From NCBI RefSeq assembly GCF_900101895.1, contig NZ_FMVF01000012.1:50584-114583 (forward strand): a DNA stretch of 64,000 nucleotides, read 5' to 3'. Positions 56,098-64,000 of the stretch are shown in pieces. Under the pieces are notes generated by a model. It was not told the DNA's origin and made no database searches. It worked only from the letters and a program-made list of their open reading frames with translations. The stretch is from Flavobacterium caeni (GTDB taxonomy: Bacteria > Bacteroidota > Bacteroidia > Flavobacteriales > Flavobacteriaceae). The position numbers were made by a program, and so were the translations under genes. Position 1 is the stretch's first letter; every line of letters starts with the position of its first letter.

Positions 56098-59000
56098 ACC
56101 AAACGAGATACGGCCGCCGTCCGAAGATTGAAAATAAGACAACTTCGCGGTGATCAAATTTACGCCGTTGAGCCATAAACCGCCGCCCGCCGAATGGTGC
56201 CATTGGTTCGATGCATCGTTCTTGATCCATACGCGCCCATAGTCGAATCCGCCGAACACGCCGTAGGTCATCGGTACAAAACCTGTGCGCAATTTGCCCA
56301 GGTCGTACCGCAAATCGCTGCTTTGAAAAAACGTAGTCTTGCCCGAGAAACGTTGGTTCCTGAACCCGCGTAAATCGTTGTCGCCGCCCACGGTAGGTGC
56401 TTGCCAGAATTCGTACCCGTCGTCGAACATCGACTTGCCTTTGAGCATGGTGGCCAACACCAAACGCCCGTCGGATGAAATGCGGTAATTGAACCCAAGG
56501 GCCGCTTCGCCGTACCCAAACCGGCGCTTGGTCTCTTCGATGTTCATCTTGAAGCCACCCAGCACCGAAAAGTGGATACCCAGCGTGGGATTGGCAGCGC
56601 GGTCGTAGTTCTCGAAGCTGTATTCGGCATTGACATCGGCAAAATTGTTGTAGTTAAAAACATCGGGGTTCACGACACCCAAAAACGTCACCAAACGATT
56701 GGTCGTATTGGCGATCTTGACGCGTTCGAACGCGAGTTTGGTGGTGAACGATCCGCCCATTTCGCCTACCCATTGCATCGATGGCGCGAAACGCAATGCC
56801 CGTATCTTGACCCGGTTGTAGTCACGCCCCACCGTCTTTTGGTAATTTTTGGTCTCGTTGCCGATGCCAAAAAAGTTGATGCTGAAATTAGGGCTTGTAA
56901 ACAACGCATCGACCACAAAATTCCACCGTCCGATTACCTGCGGGAAAGTGCCTTTGTACGACATTTCGAAGCCGTCGGTGGCAAAGTAGTAGTTGCCTTT
57001 GAACGCGTGCTTTTGGGAATATGGCGCGCGCTTGAATCCGTTGACGGTGTAGTTGAGGATGCCGCCCACCTTGACACCGTCGTCGGGGTTGAATCCAATC
57101 ATCGGATAACCCGCAAACACATTGTATTTGGGTTTTTTGTAATCGTAGGTGTTGAGCGCGTAGTTGTTCGACAGTACCGCTGTGGCATGGCCTGGATTGT
57201 CGATGATGTTGTTCGTTTTGAAATCGTACAGCGCCACCTTACGGCCACTGGTAATGTAGTAGGTATCGTTGTCTTGCCCGCCCAGCAGGCGCACTTTGAT
57301 CTTGCGGTTGCCCTTGCCCTTGACCTCGAACAAATCTTCGTCGTTGAGGCCATACAGCCAGAGCTCCTTGGTTTGTGGCGCGTGGTAGGTTCGGTCGTGC
57401 ACGAGCTGCTCGCCGTCTTTCTTCATCCGGTAGACCTTGACGTGTGTGGCGTTTCCGTTGCGCTCGACGACAAATTTGTCCTTTTTTTCGGTTCCTACGA
57501 CAAGCACTGTCTTTTGAAGGATCTTGTAATACTGGCGCGCATACCGTTCGAGGTGTTTGCGGCGCGTCTTGAGTTGCGATTTGATGCGGTCGATGGTTTG
57601 GTCTTTCACTTCATCGGGTACATTCTCGAAAGCACGGTCGATGTCGGCATCGCTCAAATTGCCCGCCACATAACGCGCCTGTTCTACCCAATCCTTCTCC
57701 TGCGCCTTGGTCACGAACGCCAGATCGAGCGGATGTCCGTTGCGGTTGAACCATTTGATGCTCTTGAGATCGGCCGTAAACTTTTTCATGTGACGCAACG
57801 GCGGCATTTTCATGAGCAACAGCAAAAGGCTGCCATCGTACTTGGCAAATGCTTGATCGCGGTCGCGCGGAATCGGACGGTAGACCACCTTGCCGTCTAT
57901 CTTGTGTTCGCCCCAACGCCATTGGTCCTGATGGCGGTCCCAATCGCCAATGAGCATGTCGAACATACGGGCGCGCATGAACGCCTTTTCGTCTACTTCG
58001 TATTTTTCGTCGGCGACCACATTGGCCAGAACGTCGTCGGTACCGACAATTTTATCGGGCTTGCCAAAGCTCGCGAGGTCTTTCCATTCATCGGTTGGCC
58101 GCTCCTCTACCAGGTACAGTTGGTCGCCAAAATCTTCGTTGAACAGCCCCAAACTGTTTTGCTTGGGCACATAATACAACATCGGATTGGTGTGGTTGAT
58201 GCCCAGCCTGTCGGCCAGCTGCCCCACCACGAAAGGCGTATACGGATGCGAGGTCGTGTAAAAATCCATCACAAAGCGCTCGGCATAAGTGTCGCGGAAA
58301 TCCTTCTCGATCGACTGGTCCTTGAACGCTTCGACCGATTGGATGAAACGCGTCGCGCTTTTCTTGAGCCCGCGCATGACATACTCCTTGCCTTTTTTGT
58401 CGGCCAAACGCAACGACAGCGATTGGTGCCCGCCGCCCGCAATTGTGGGTTTGAGCCCACCGTAGATGGTGTCGAGGCTTACTGCCTTGGCCTTGATTTT
58501 CATGCTGTAGTACTTTCGGTAGTGGTTGCCCCACAAAAACCGATAGGCCGCACCCTTGCTGGTCATTTGCGCGGTGTAGATCGACGTGTCCTTGGTGGTC
58601 GGGAACTGCTTCGGATACTCCTTGAGGTTGTGTTTGGGCCGGGCCGCGAGCGGTTGGGTCTTGAACAGCAGCGCTTCTTTACCCTGTGAATCGAGTCCGT
58701 AAAAAGACAATTTGGCCGCACCGTTTTTGTGGATGTCGACCACGGCATAACCACCGCGCCCGAACGAAAAATCATTCTTGTTGATGGCGCGCGCCGCCTC
58801 CTGTTTCGAACCCGCACCGCTCACCACCTGCTTGATGCCTTCGTTGTCGATGTATTGCAGGTTGTGTTCGTGGCCAGAAACGATAATTACGTTGGTTTTG
58901 TCCTGTACCATCGCGCGTACGCGTTTGGCAAACGCATTGTATTTTTTGTTTTGCAAATCCTCGGGACTTACACCTGTGGTTTTGCGCAGCAGATTGATGA

Positions 59001-59814
59001 TCGACCCAATGACGGGCAACGGCACGCGCTGCTTGAACGGAAACAATTCCTTTTCAAGCGAAAACTGCCCTCCGTGCGGACCGTTCGACAAAACCGGATG
59101 GTGCATGGCCAGCACCAGCGTTTTGTTCTGGCTTTTGTTGATTTCGCTTTCGAGCTCCAAAAAGAATTGGTCGCGTGTTTTGATGTCGCAATCTTCGTTG
59201 ATCTTGGGATGGTTGTCCCAATCCTGCAAATACCATTCGCTGTCGATGACGATGAGCGCGACGTTGTCGTTGATGTCGATGTGGTCGATGCCGCAATTCT
59301 TGCGCGGCAGGAACGATTTTTTCTTTTTGAGCGCATCGTTGACGTACTTCTCTTGTTCGCGCAAGCCATCGGTCCCGTTGTACCAATCGTGGTTGCCCGG
59401 AATAAAAATGGGCTTGCCTTTGAATTTTTTGGTCACCGCGATTTGCTTGTCTAATTTTTGTTCGGCCGAACCGCGAAAAGCGTTGCCCTTACTTGGCATG
59501 CCCGACGGATAGATGTTGTCGCCCAAAAAAAGCAAGGTGCTGGCCGAATCGGCTTTTTGCAACCGCTGCTCAAAAACCGAAAGCAATTTTTGCGCCTGCG
59601 GCTCATCGGCATTGCCCGCATCGCCTATCAGGTAAAACGAATGGGAAATGTTTTTGGGGTTGTCGAAATCGTCCTTGATCAGCGCAGGCTTGCGATCGCC
59701 AAACTGCGAATGGTGCGTCGCGCACGAATAAAAAAATTGAAATACGAACGCCAGTAACACAAGCGTGCACAATCTGTAGCGCAGTTTTGCGTTTCTATCC
59801 CGAAATATTTTCAT
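56080..59814 (-). CDS. Metallophosphoesterase fused to an outer-membrane beta-barrel (BamA/D15-like)
   Basis: 1244 residues from the ATG at 59814. N-terminal signal with a lipid-box-like FFYSCATHH; a calcineurin-type phosphoesterase (about 45-380) with all metal motifs: GDAGNAD, LGDNIYP, GNHDWYN, MHHPVLSNG, SGHEHNLQY. A middle region of unknown fold (380-860) follows, then a C-terminal barrel (about 880-1244) with D15/BamA-like strands (NYTVNGFKRAPYSQKHAFKGNYYF; GLWLNGVNLITAKLSYF) ending in Phe (GLGLGF), the usual outer-membrane signal. Such fusions occur in Bacteroidota; substrate unknown. It lies only 25 bases from a divergent HD-PycTM gene. Confidence 0.85.
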   Translation of the reverse strand: MKIFRDRNAKLRYRLCTLVLLAFVFQFFYSCATHHSQFGDRKPALIKDDFDNPKNISHSFYLIGDAGNADEPQAQKLLSVFEQRLQKADSASTLLFLGDNIYPSGMPSKGNAFRGSAEQKLDKQIAVTKKFKGKPIFIPGNHDWYNGTDGLREQEKYVNDALKKKKSFLPRKNCGIDHIDINDNVALIVIDSEWYLQDWDNHPKINEDCDIKTRDQFFLELESEINKSQNKTLVLAMHHPVLSNGPHGGQFSLEKELFPFKQRVPLPVIGSIINLLRKTTGVSPEDLQNKKYNAFAKRVRAMVQDKTNVIIVSGHEHNLQYIDNEGIKQVVSGAGSKQEAARAINKNDFSFGRGGYAVVDIHKNGAAKLSFYGLDSQGKEALLFKTQPLAARPKHNLKEYPKQFPTTKDTSIYTAQMTSKGAAYRFLWGNHYRKYYSMKIKAKAVSLDTIYGGLKPTIAGGGHQSLSLRLADKKGKEYVMRGLKKSATRFIQSVEAFKDQSIEKDFRDTYAERFVMDFYTTSHPYTPFVVGQLADRLGINHTNPMLYYVPKQNSLGLFNEDFGDQLYLVEERPTDEWKDLASFGKPDKIVGTDDVLANVVADEKYEVDEKAFMRARMFDMLIGDWDRHQDQWRWGEHKIDGKVVYRPIPRDRDQAFAKYDGSLLLLLMKMPPLRHMKKFTADLKSIKWFNRNGHPLDLAFVTKAQEKDWVEQARYVAGNLSDADIDRAFENVPDEVKDQTIDRIKSQLKTRRKHLERYARQYYKILQKTVLVVGTEKKDKFVVERNGNATHVKVYRMKKDGEQLVHDRTYHAPQTKELWLYGLNDEDLFEVKGKGNRKIKVRLLGGQDNDTYYITSGRKVALYDFKTNNIIDNPGHATAVLSNNYALNTYDYKKPKYNVFAGYPMIGFNPDDGVKVGGILNYTVNGFKRAPYSQKHAFKGNYYFATDGFEMSYKGTFPQVIGRWNFVVDALFTSPNFSINFFGIGNETKNYQKTVGRDYNRVKIRALRFAPSMQWVGEMGGSFTTKLAFERVKIANTTNRLVTFLGVVNPDVFNYNNFADVNAEYSFENYDRAANPTLGIHFSVLGGFKMNIEETKRRFGYGEAALGFNYRISSDGRLVLATMLKGKSMFDDGYEFWQAPTVGGDNDLRGFRNQRFSGKTTFFQSSDLRYDLGKLRTGFVPMTYGVFGGFDYGRVWIKNDASNQWHHSAGGGLWLNGVNLITAKLSYFQSSDGGRISFGLGLGF

Positions 59815-59839
59815 AATTTGGCTAGATAAAAAGTGGACC

Positions 59840-61021
59840 ATGGATATCATTCAGCAAGCCGAGGACTTTGTGTTCGCCCATTTCAAAGATAAACTTTCTC
59901 CCTCATATACCTATCATAATTTTAACCACACCGTGCGTGTGGTACAGGCCACCGAAAAGTTGATCGAAAAAGAGCCCGTCTCGCAAACCGAAAAAACGGC
60001 GTTGTTACTTGCCGCGTGGTTCCATGATACGGGGTATACGGATGGCGGCGAACACCACGAACAACGCAGCATTGGGGTACTGCGCGATTTTGCGCAAAAC
60101 CGATCGATCGACCCCGAAACCTTGTCGCTGGCCTCGCAACTCATTGCCGCGACCGAATTTTCGAACGAGCCCAAGACCAAACCCGAGCAAATCATCCGCG
60201 ACGCCGATTCGGCGCATTTTGCCGACCCGAACTACCTTGCGCTGTGCGAACTGTTGCGCGAGGAATGGAAACTTTTGGGACACAAACAATATACGGATCT
60301 CGAATGGGCACTCGAAAACCGGCATATCCTCGCGCAATGCCATCGGTATTATTCGGATTATGCCAAACGCAAATGGCAGCCGCTCAAGGACGTCAACATA
60401 GGACTGGTGCAGCAGCGCATCAACGAACTTGAGGCCGAACAGGTCAAGAATGCAGGTAAAAAGAAAAAGACCGAAAAAGAAGAACGCCCAGACCGCGGCA
60501 TCGAAACCATGTTCCGCACCACGCTCAACAACCACACGCACTTGAGCCAGATTGCCGACAGCAAAGCCAACATTTTGCTCTCGGTCAATGCGATCATCAT
60601 TTCGATCGCGTTGTCTACGTTGATCCCAAAACTCGACAGCCCGAGCAACATCCACCTGGTGATCCCGACGTTCATCATGATCATGTTCAGCGTGGTTTCG
60701 ATCATCTTCGCGATCCTGTCGACCAAACCCAAGGTCACACGTGGTTCGTTTACACGCGAGGAAATCGGCCAAAAAAACATCAACCTGTTGTTCTTTGGCA
60801 ACTTCTACAAAATGCCCGTCGACGAATACGTGTGGGCGATGAACGAAATGATGAAGGACAAGGAATACCTGTATGATTCGATGATCAAGGATTTGTACTA
60901 CCTGGGCATCGTGCTCAACCGCAAATACAAAATGCTGCGCATCACCTACAATGTGTTCATGACGGGCATCATCGTATCGGTGATCGCGTTTGTCCTGGCG
61001 TTCCGGTCGGTGACGATCTAG
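59840..61021 (+). CDS. HD phosphohydrolase fused to a PycTM (Pycsar-effector) membrane domain
   Basis: 393 residues: N-terminal HD domain (1-135) with metal ligands H30, H62-D63 (WFHDTGY), His in EHHEQRS and D121 (RDADSAHF); a helical linker (140-220, including KKKKTEKEERPDRG); and a C-terminal membrane domain (220-393) whose FRTTLNNHTHLSQIADSKANILLSVNAIIIS core and three membrane helices match PycTM/DUF5706. PycTM proteins are effectors in Pycsar phage defence; here the ligand sensor is replaced by an HD phosphohydrolase. Its stop shares CTAG with the GAF gene, and it starts 25 bases from the phosphoesterase gene. Function in this organism is unknown. Confidence 0.88.
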   Translation: MDIIQQAEDFVFAHFKDKLSPSYTYHNFNHTVRVVQATEKLIEKEPVSQTEKTALLLAAWFHDTGYTDGGEHHEQRSIGVLRDFAQNRSIDPETLSLASQLIAATEFSNEPKTKPEQIIRDADSAHFADPNYLALCELLREEWKLLGHKQYTDLEWALENRHILAQCHRYYSDYAKRKWQPLKDVNIGLVQQRINELEAEQVKNAGKKKKTEKEERPDRGIETMFRTTLNNHTHLSQIADSKANILLSVNAIIISIALSTLIPKLDSPSNIHLVIPTFIMIMFSVVSIIFAILSTKPKVTRGSFTREEIGQKNINLLFFGNFYKMPVDEYVWAMNEMMKDKEYLYDSMIKDLYYLGIVLNRKYKMLRITYNVFMTGIIVSVIAFVLAFRSVTI

Positions 61022-63372
61022 TTCTCGATTTCCTTGAGCAATTCCTGGTAGCTGTACACCTTGGCGTCGGCCGATTCGTCGAACAACACCTGTACGCGGA
61101 TGCCCTTAAGCCCCGACACGCCTTGCAGGTCTTCGATGTCGAAATACTCGACGGCACCCAGCCTGTTCTTGTGTTGCAGGAATGCGATGTAACGGTTGTA
61201 TTCGTATTCCTCGGCTTGTTGCGTATAAACGATCGTGATCTTGTCGGCTTGCGTGATGCGTTCCTCGGTACCTTTGATGAACGCCTTGTCGATGCGTTTC
61301 TTGACCACTTCGTAGCGCGCATTGTACGATCCGTCTACGTCGAAACGTTTTTCGTCCATACGGAAACGGATCGTGATGGGCTGGTTGAAGACGAGCAACA
61401 ACGAGGTAACTTCCATCGGATACGGCAAAGTGGGCTTGATCGCGTGGTATTGGTTTTCCATGTCGCACATGACCTGCAACTGCCAGAGCCGCAAATTGTA
61501 AAGATACAGCAAGTCGAACTCCGCCTGGTTGGTGATCGAATGGCCGATGTAAAGGTTGTGTTCTACGCCGTCGGTTTTGAACCGTTCGTAATAATGCGGA
61601 TAATGCGATTGCGCCTCGGTTTGCTTTTTGTCGAGTATGGCCGACATTTTCTTGTTGATGACCGAAAGGCTGGCATCGAATTTTTTACGCGCATCGTAAA
61701 TCGTACCCGACGTGTGGTCGAGTTTCTCGAAATACGACTGGATCAACTCCTGGGTTTTCGCATCGTCGGCCTTGAATTGACGCAAAATCGGGTTGACGTC
61801 CGACTTGATGTAGTTGAGCACCAATTGTTCGCTGTCGGCCTTGAGCCTTTCCTCGATGGTTTTGTTCAAGTCTTGCAATTCGAAGATTTTTTGCTCGAAT
61901 ATGGGTAATCGTTTCTCGCGTAAAATCGATTCAAAAATGGCAATCAGCATGTTCACCTGCAACACGATGTCTTCCTTGGTCGTGGCGTTGCGCATCTCGG
62001 ACGAACCCTTGATGTCGATTTGCCCGTACAGCGGATACACTTCGGGGAATACGATTTCATGGAACGCCGTGTCCGGTCTGTTGATGTGCGCCAGGGCTTC
62101 TTCCTTGAACTTCCAATACACGCTTGGGTGGATCGTGGTGTATTCGTTTTGGATCATCGCATCGACCTGGTTCTGGATGTCGGAATAATACCGATCGATC
62201 GTATCGACGATGTACGGCAAAACAATGTCGAGTTTGTTCGCGTTGATGCTGTTGAGCACCTTGGGTTGCGACGAAACGATCTCGACCACGCCAAAAAGCC
62301 TGTCGTTCTTGACCACGGGTGCAAAAATCGCGCTCTCGACGCCCTGTCGTTGCAGCATTTGCACAAATTCGACCTGGCCCGTTTCGAGCGCAAACTGTTG
62401 CATGTCGGAAATACTGAGGTATTTGCGCTGCTTGATCCAATCTTCGAAATAGTCGTCGCAAGGCATGTCGTCGCATTCCCATTGGTCGATTTCCGAGAGG
62501 ATGTAACTTTTGAGTTTTTTGTCGAATGGCGAATTCACAAAGCGCGACTCATCGGGATCGAGCGCCGTGAACCCGAGCTCAAGATCGGGTATTTTGAAGA
62601 TCGACCGAAAGACCTGCGTGAAGTGCTCGGTGATCATCGACTTGTCGTCGGGTTTGGTGAGCAACGTGGTCTTGAGGTTCGACACTGCGCTTTCGGTGGT
62701 GGCATCGTACAGGGTCATGATCCCAAAACCGCGCAGGATCCAGCTTTGCGGCGGGAACTTTTGCTTCCAGAGCGCCACATCGTGAAAATTGTCGATGAGC
62801 ACGTCGATGTCCTGCTGCGAAATGGTTACCGCCTGGTCGGTCGGGAAAATCTCGAGGAAATCGCCGTTGTACAAAATGCGGTAGTGCTTCAGTATGTTGT
62901 GCTCGTCGGGGATGTCGTAAAAAAACGGCTTGCTGAAATCGAAACGGTAGCCGTGGTATACCATCAGGATCAAACAACAGCTCATGATGTAAAAACGGTC
63001 GTCGTCGAAATCGCGGATGACCATGTCAAAATCAGGGCCCGCGTTGTTGAGGATGTGCTGGAACCGTTCGGTATAATTGAACGTGATGTTGTGGAACGGG
63101 ATCGTGATGGCCTTGATTTCGTTCTTGGTGAGCGCCGTCGGGAACAAATCAGACAGCAGGTAACGGATCAGCGTTTTGTGTTGTTCGATCTGGGCCACAT
63201 CGGTGATGCCCTCGCGCAATTCGGGAACGGTGGCCACCTGTGCCAGCAACCCCTTGGCGTAGCTGACGCGGTAGTCTACGTCGGATTGGGCAATGGTTTC
63301 CAGATTCTCGATCAGTTTGTGGAACGAGATCTGGATTTGGAACGGATTATCGGGTTGTTGTTCGAAAATCAT
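61018..63372 (-). CDS. Large GAF-domain protein of unknown function
   Basis: 784 residues without signal peptide or membrane helix. A GAF domain lies around 300-410 (FVQMLQRQGVESAIFAPVVKNDRLFGVVEIVSSQPKVLN). It has long helical regions before and after (e.g. EQKIFELQDLNKTIEERLKADSEQLVLNYIKSD) and a C-terminal 'MEVTSLLLVFNQPITIRFRMDEKRF' segment. GAF domains bind small ligands such as cyclic nucleotides or haem, so it is a plausible cytoplasmic sensor. Convergent with the HD-PycTM gene, sharing the CTAG stop overlap. Otherwise unrecognised. Confidence 0.75.
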   Translation of the reverse strand: MIFEQQPDNPFQIQISFHKLIENLETIAQSDVDYRVSYAKGLLAQVATVPELREGITDVAQIEQHKTLIRYLLSDLFPTALTKNEIKAITIPFHNITFNYTERFQHILNNAGPDFDMVIRDFDDDRFYIMSCCLILMVYHGYRFDFSKPFFYDIPDEHNILKHYRILYNGDFLEIFPTDQAVTISQQDIDVLIDNFHDVALWKQKFPPQSWILRGFGIMTLYDATTESAVSNLKTTLLTKPDDKSMITEHFTQVFRSIFKIPDLELGFTALDPDESRFVNSPFDKKLKSYILSEIDQWECDDMPCDDYFEDWIKQRKYLSISDMQQFALETGQVEFVQMLQRQGVESAIFAPVVKNDRLFGVVEIVSSQPKVLNSINANKLDIVLPYIVDTIDRYYSDIQNQVDAMIQNEYTTIHPSVYWKFKEEALAHINRPDTAFHEIVFPEVYPLYGQIDIKGSSEMRNATTKEDIVLQVNMLIAIFESILREKRLPIFEQKIFELQDLNKTIEERLKADSEQLVLNYIKSDVNPILRQFKADDAKTQELIQSYFEKLDHTSGTIYDARKKFDASLSVINKKMSAILDKKQTEAQSHYPHYYERFKTDGVEHNLYIGHSITNQAEFDLLYLYNLRLWQLQVMCDMENQYHAIKPTLPYPMEVTSLLLVFNQPITIRFRMDEKRFDVDGSYNARYEVVKKRIDKAFIKGTEERITQADKITIVYTQQAEEYEYNRYIAFLQHKNRLGAVEYFDIEDLQGVSGLKGIRVQVLFDESADAKVYSYQELLKEIEN

Positions 63373-63669
63373 GACTGGATGATTTAGCCCGACAAAGATA
63401 CGGAATATCTGGATTTGATTTTGTGGATTTTTTGCGATTGTGCTGCCGCTTCAACTTGGGCTTTTCGATGCGGATACCATTTAGGCTGCGGTGAATTTCA
63501 AGGTATCAGTCGAAAACCTCGTAAGGAAAAGATAATTCCGGCGTGGGCACCGCCGAACCTTTTTTGGGGTTTCGGGCTTTGCAAAATACTTTAAGAGACG
63601 AATATTTTAAAAATTGTTGTGAAATTTCTGTTGCAAATATTTCACAACAAGATTTTCACAACAAAAAAG
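63373..63669. other. Gene-free region beside the IS element
   Basis: No convincing gene. It contains a strong 12-bp inverted repeat TTGTTGTGAAAT (63614-63625) / ATTTCACAACAA (63639-63650), and a third partial arm TTTTCACAACAA (63653-63664) next to the IS end. The open frame at 63543-63764 crosses the IS boundary and is taken as chance. Confidence 0.5.
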
Positions 63670-64000
63670 TAGACTGCACCCAAAAGTTTAGACAAGTTAA
63701 TAATTACATTGATAATGATGAACCCGATATTGTGTCGGGCTCATTCCATTTAAATTCAGTTTAATCCTGTCATTGTTATAATAATTGATGTACTCTTTTA
63801 TCTCATGCCTTAAATGGTCTATTGACCTGAACTTATTGATGTAATAGAGTTCACATTTAAGTATCCCGAAGAAGTTTTCGATTACGGCATTATCCAGGCA
63901 GTTTCCTTTTCGGGACATGCTTTGTGTGATGCCATTTTGCTTCAGCAGTCTTTGGTACTGTTTCATCTGGTACTGCCAGCCCTGATCCGAGTGCAGGATT
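63670..64000 (-). mobile_element. IS3-family insertion sequence, one end (cut by window edge)
   Basis: An IS3-type transposase end on the minus strand plus a terminal repeat-like TAGACTGCACCCAAAAG (63670-63686) 3' to it. The rest of the element lies beyond 64000. The insertion site abuts the TTTTCACAACAA arm. Confidence 0.8.
63697..64000 (-). CDS. IS3-family transposase (OrfB) C-terminal part, partial
   Basis: The reading frame continues to the window edge: ILHSDQGWQYQ (with the catalytic Asp of the DDE core) then MKQYQRLLKQNGITQSMSRKGNCLDNAVIENFFGILKCE, which holds the final catalytic Glu, and INYYNNDRIKLNLNGMSPTQYR, a typical IS3/IS150 C-terminus. The N-terminal part and OrfA lie outside the window. 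Confidence 0.9.
   Translation of the reverse strand, partial: ILHSDQGWQYQMKQYQRLLKQNGITQSMSRKGNCLDNAVIENFFGILKCELYYINKFRSIDHLRHEIKEYINYYNNDRIKLNLNGMSPTQYRVHHYQCNY

Noticed and set aside
56572..58689. A 705-codon open frame on the plus strand opposite the phosphoesterase-barrel gene
   Set aside because: It is antisense to a gene with all catalytic motifs; its translation has no domains or signal. Codon use of the real gene suppresses stops on the other strand.
59840..61021. A complete Pycsar defence system
   Set aside because: No uridylate or cytidylate cyclase gene is visible within the window; only the PycTM effector-like domain is present, so defence is a hypothesis.

Overview
The window comes from a member of the Bacteroidota, almost certainly class Flavobacteriia. 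The evidence is internal. Several promoters carry the TAnnTTTG -7 element of this phylum. Two secreted proteins end in type IX secretion (T9SS) type A sorting domains. There are many short lipoproteins, families centred on this phylum (GSCFA, DUF4136, DUF4230), a fused E1 alpha/beta 2-oxoacid dehydrogenase, and long urocanase and histidine-kinase forms typical of flavobacteria.

Layout. 1-2,721 (+): urocanate hydratase, a small membrane protein and a DUF4136 lipoprotein. 2,962-19,306 (-): one head-to-tail run of 15 genes, paaE-A-B-C-D-G-H-I-J-Z, a crotonase, paaY, then an acyltransferase E2, a branched-chain aminotransferase and a fused E1. It encodes aerobic phenylacetyl-CoA degradation (epoxidase PaaABC(D)E, isomerase PaaG, ring hydrolase PaaZ, beta-oxidation enzymes). 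No phenylacetate-CoA ligase (paaK) is present. The linked aminotransferase and 2-oxoacid dehydrogenase suggest a Phe -> phenylpyruvate -> phenylacetyl-CoA entry route. A perfect 16-bp palindrome lies just downstream of the predicted promoter, and a TetR-family gene lies directly upstream.

19,371-27,904 (-): tetR, a DUF4230 gene, and two paralogous NarL-type two-component systems with TPR histidine kinases, interleaved with two short lipoprotein genes. 28,024-34,004 (-): a GSCFA protein, three tandem paralogous YD-like lipoproteins, and alaS. 34,336-38,430 (+): an M23 peptidase, a MerR regulator, and a lemA-TPM-TPM-TPR operon. 38,431-44,466: an SGNH/MBOAT acylation pair, der, a possible small RNA, a membrane protein, era and a small Cys-containing exported protein. 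44,497-53,751: a large T9SS protein, initiator tRNA, an AraC regulator, a LytTR/LytS system and a second T9SS protein. 53,903-63,372: a DUF892 protein, small hypotheticals, a lipoprotein, a metallophosphoesterase fused to an outer-membrane barrel, an HD-PycTM (Pycsar-effector-like) membrane protein, and a large GAF protein, very tightly packed. 63,670-64,000: the end of an IS3-family element that runs off the window.

Non-coding signals stand out. Many gene junctions hold short tandem repeats of 7-8 bp period, often folded as hairpins; the unit differs from place to place. A conserved ~117-bp element with palindromic ends occurs twice (2,777-2,894 and 24,852-24,967). All assignments are from reading the sequence only; no database search was run.
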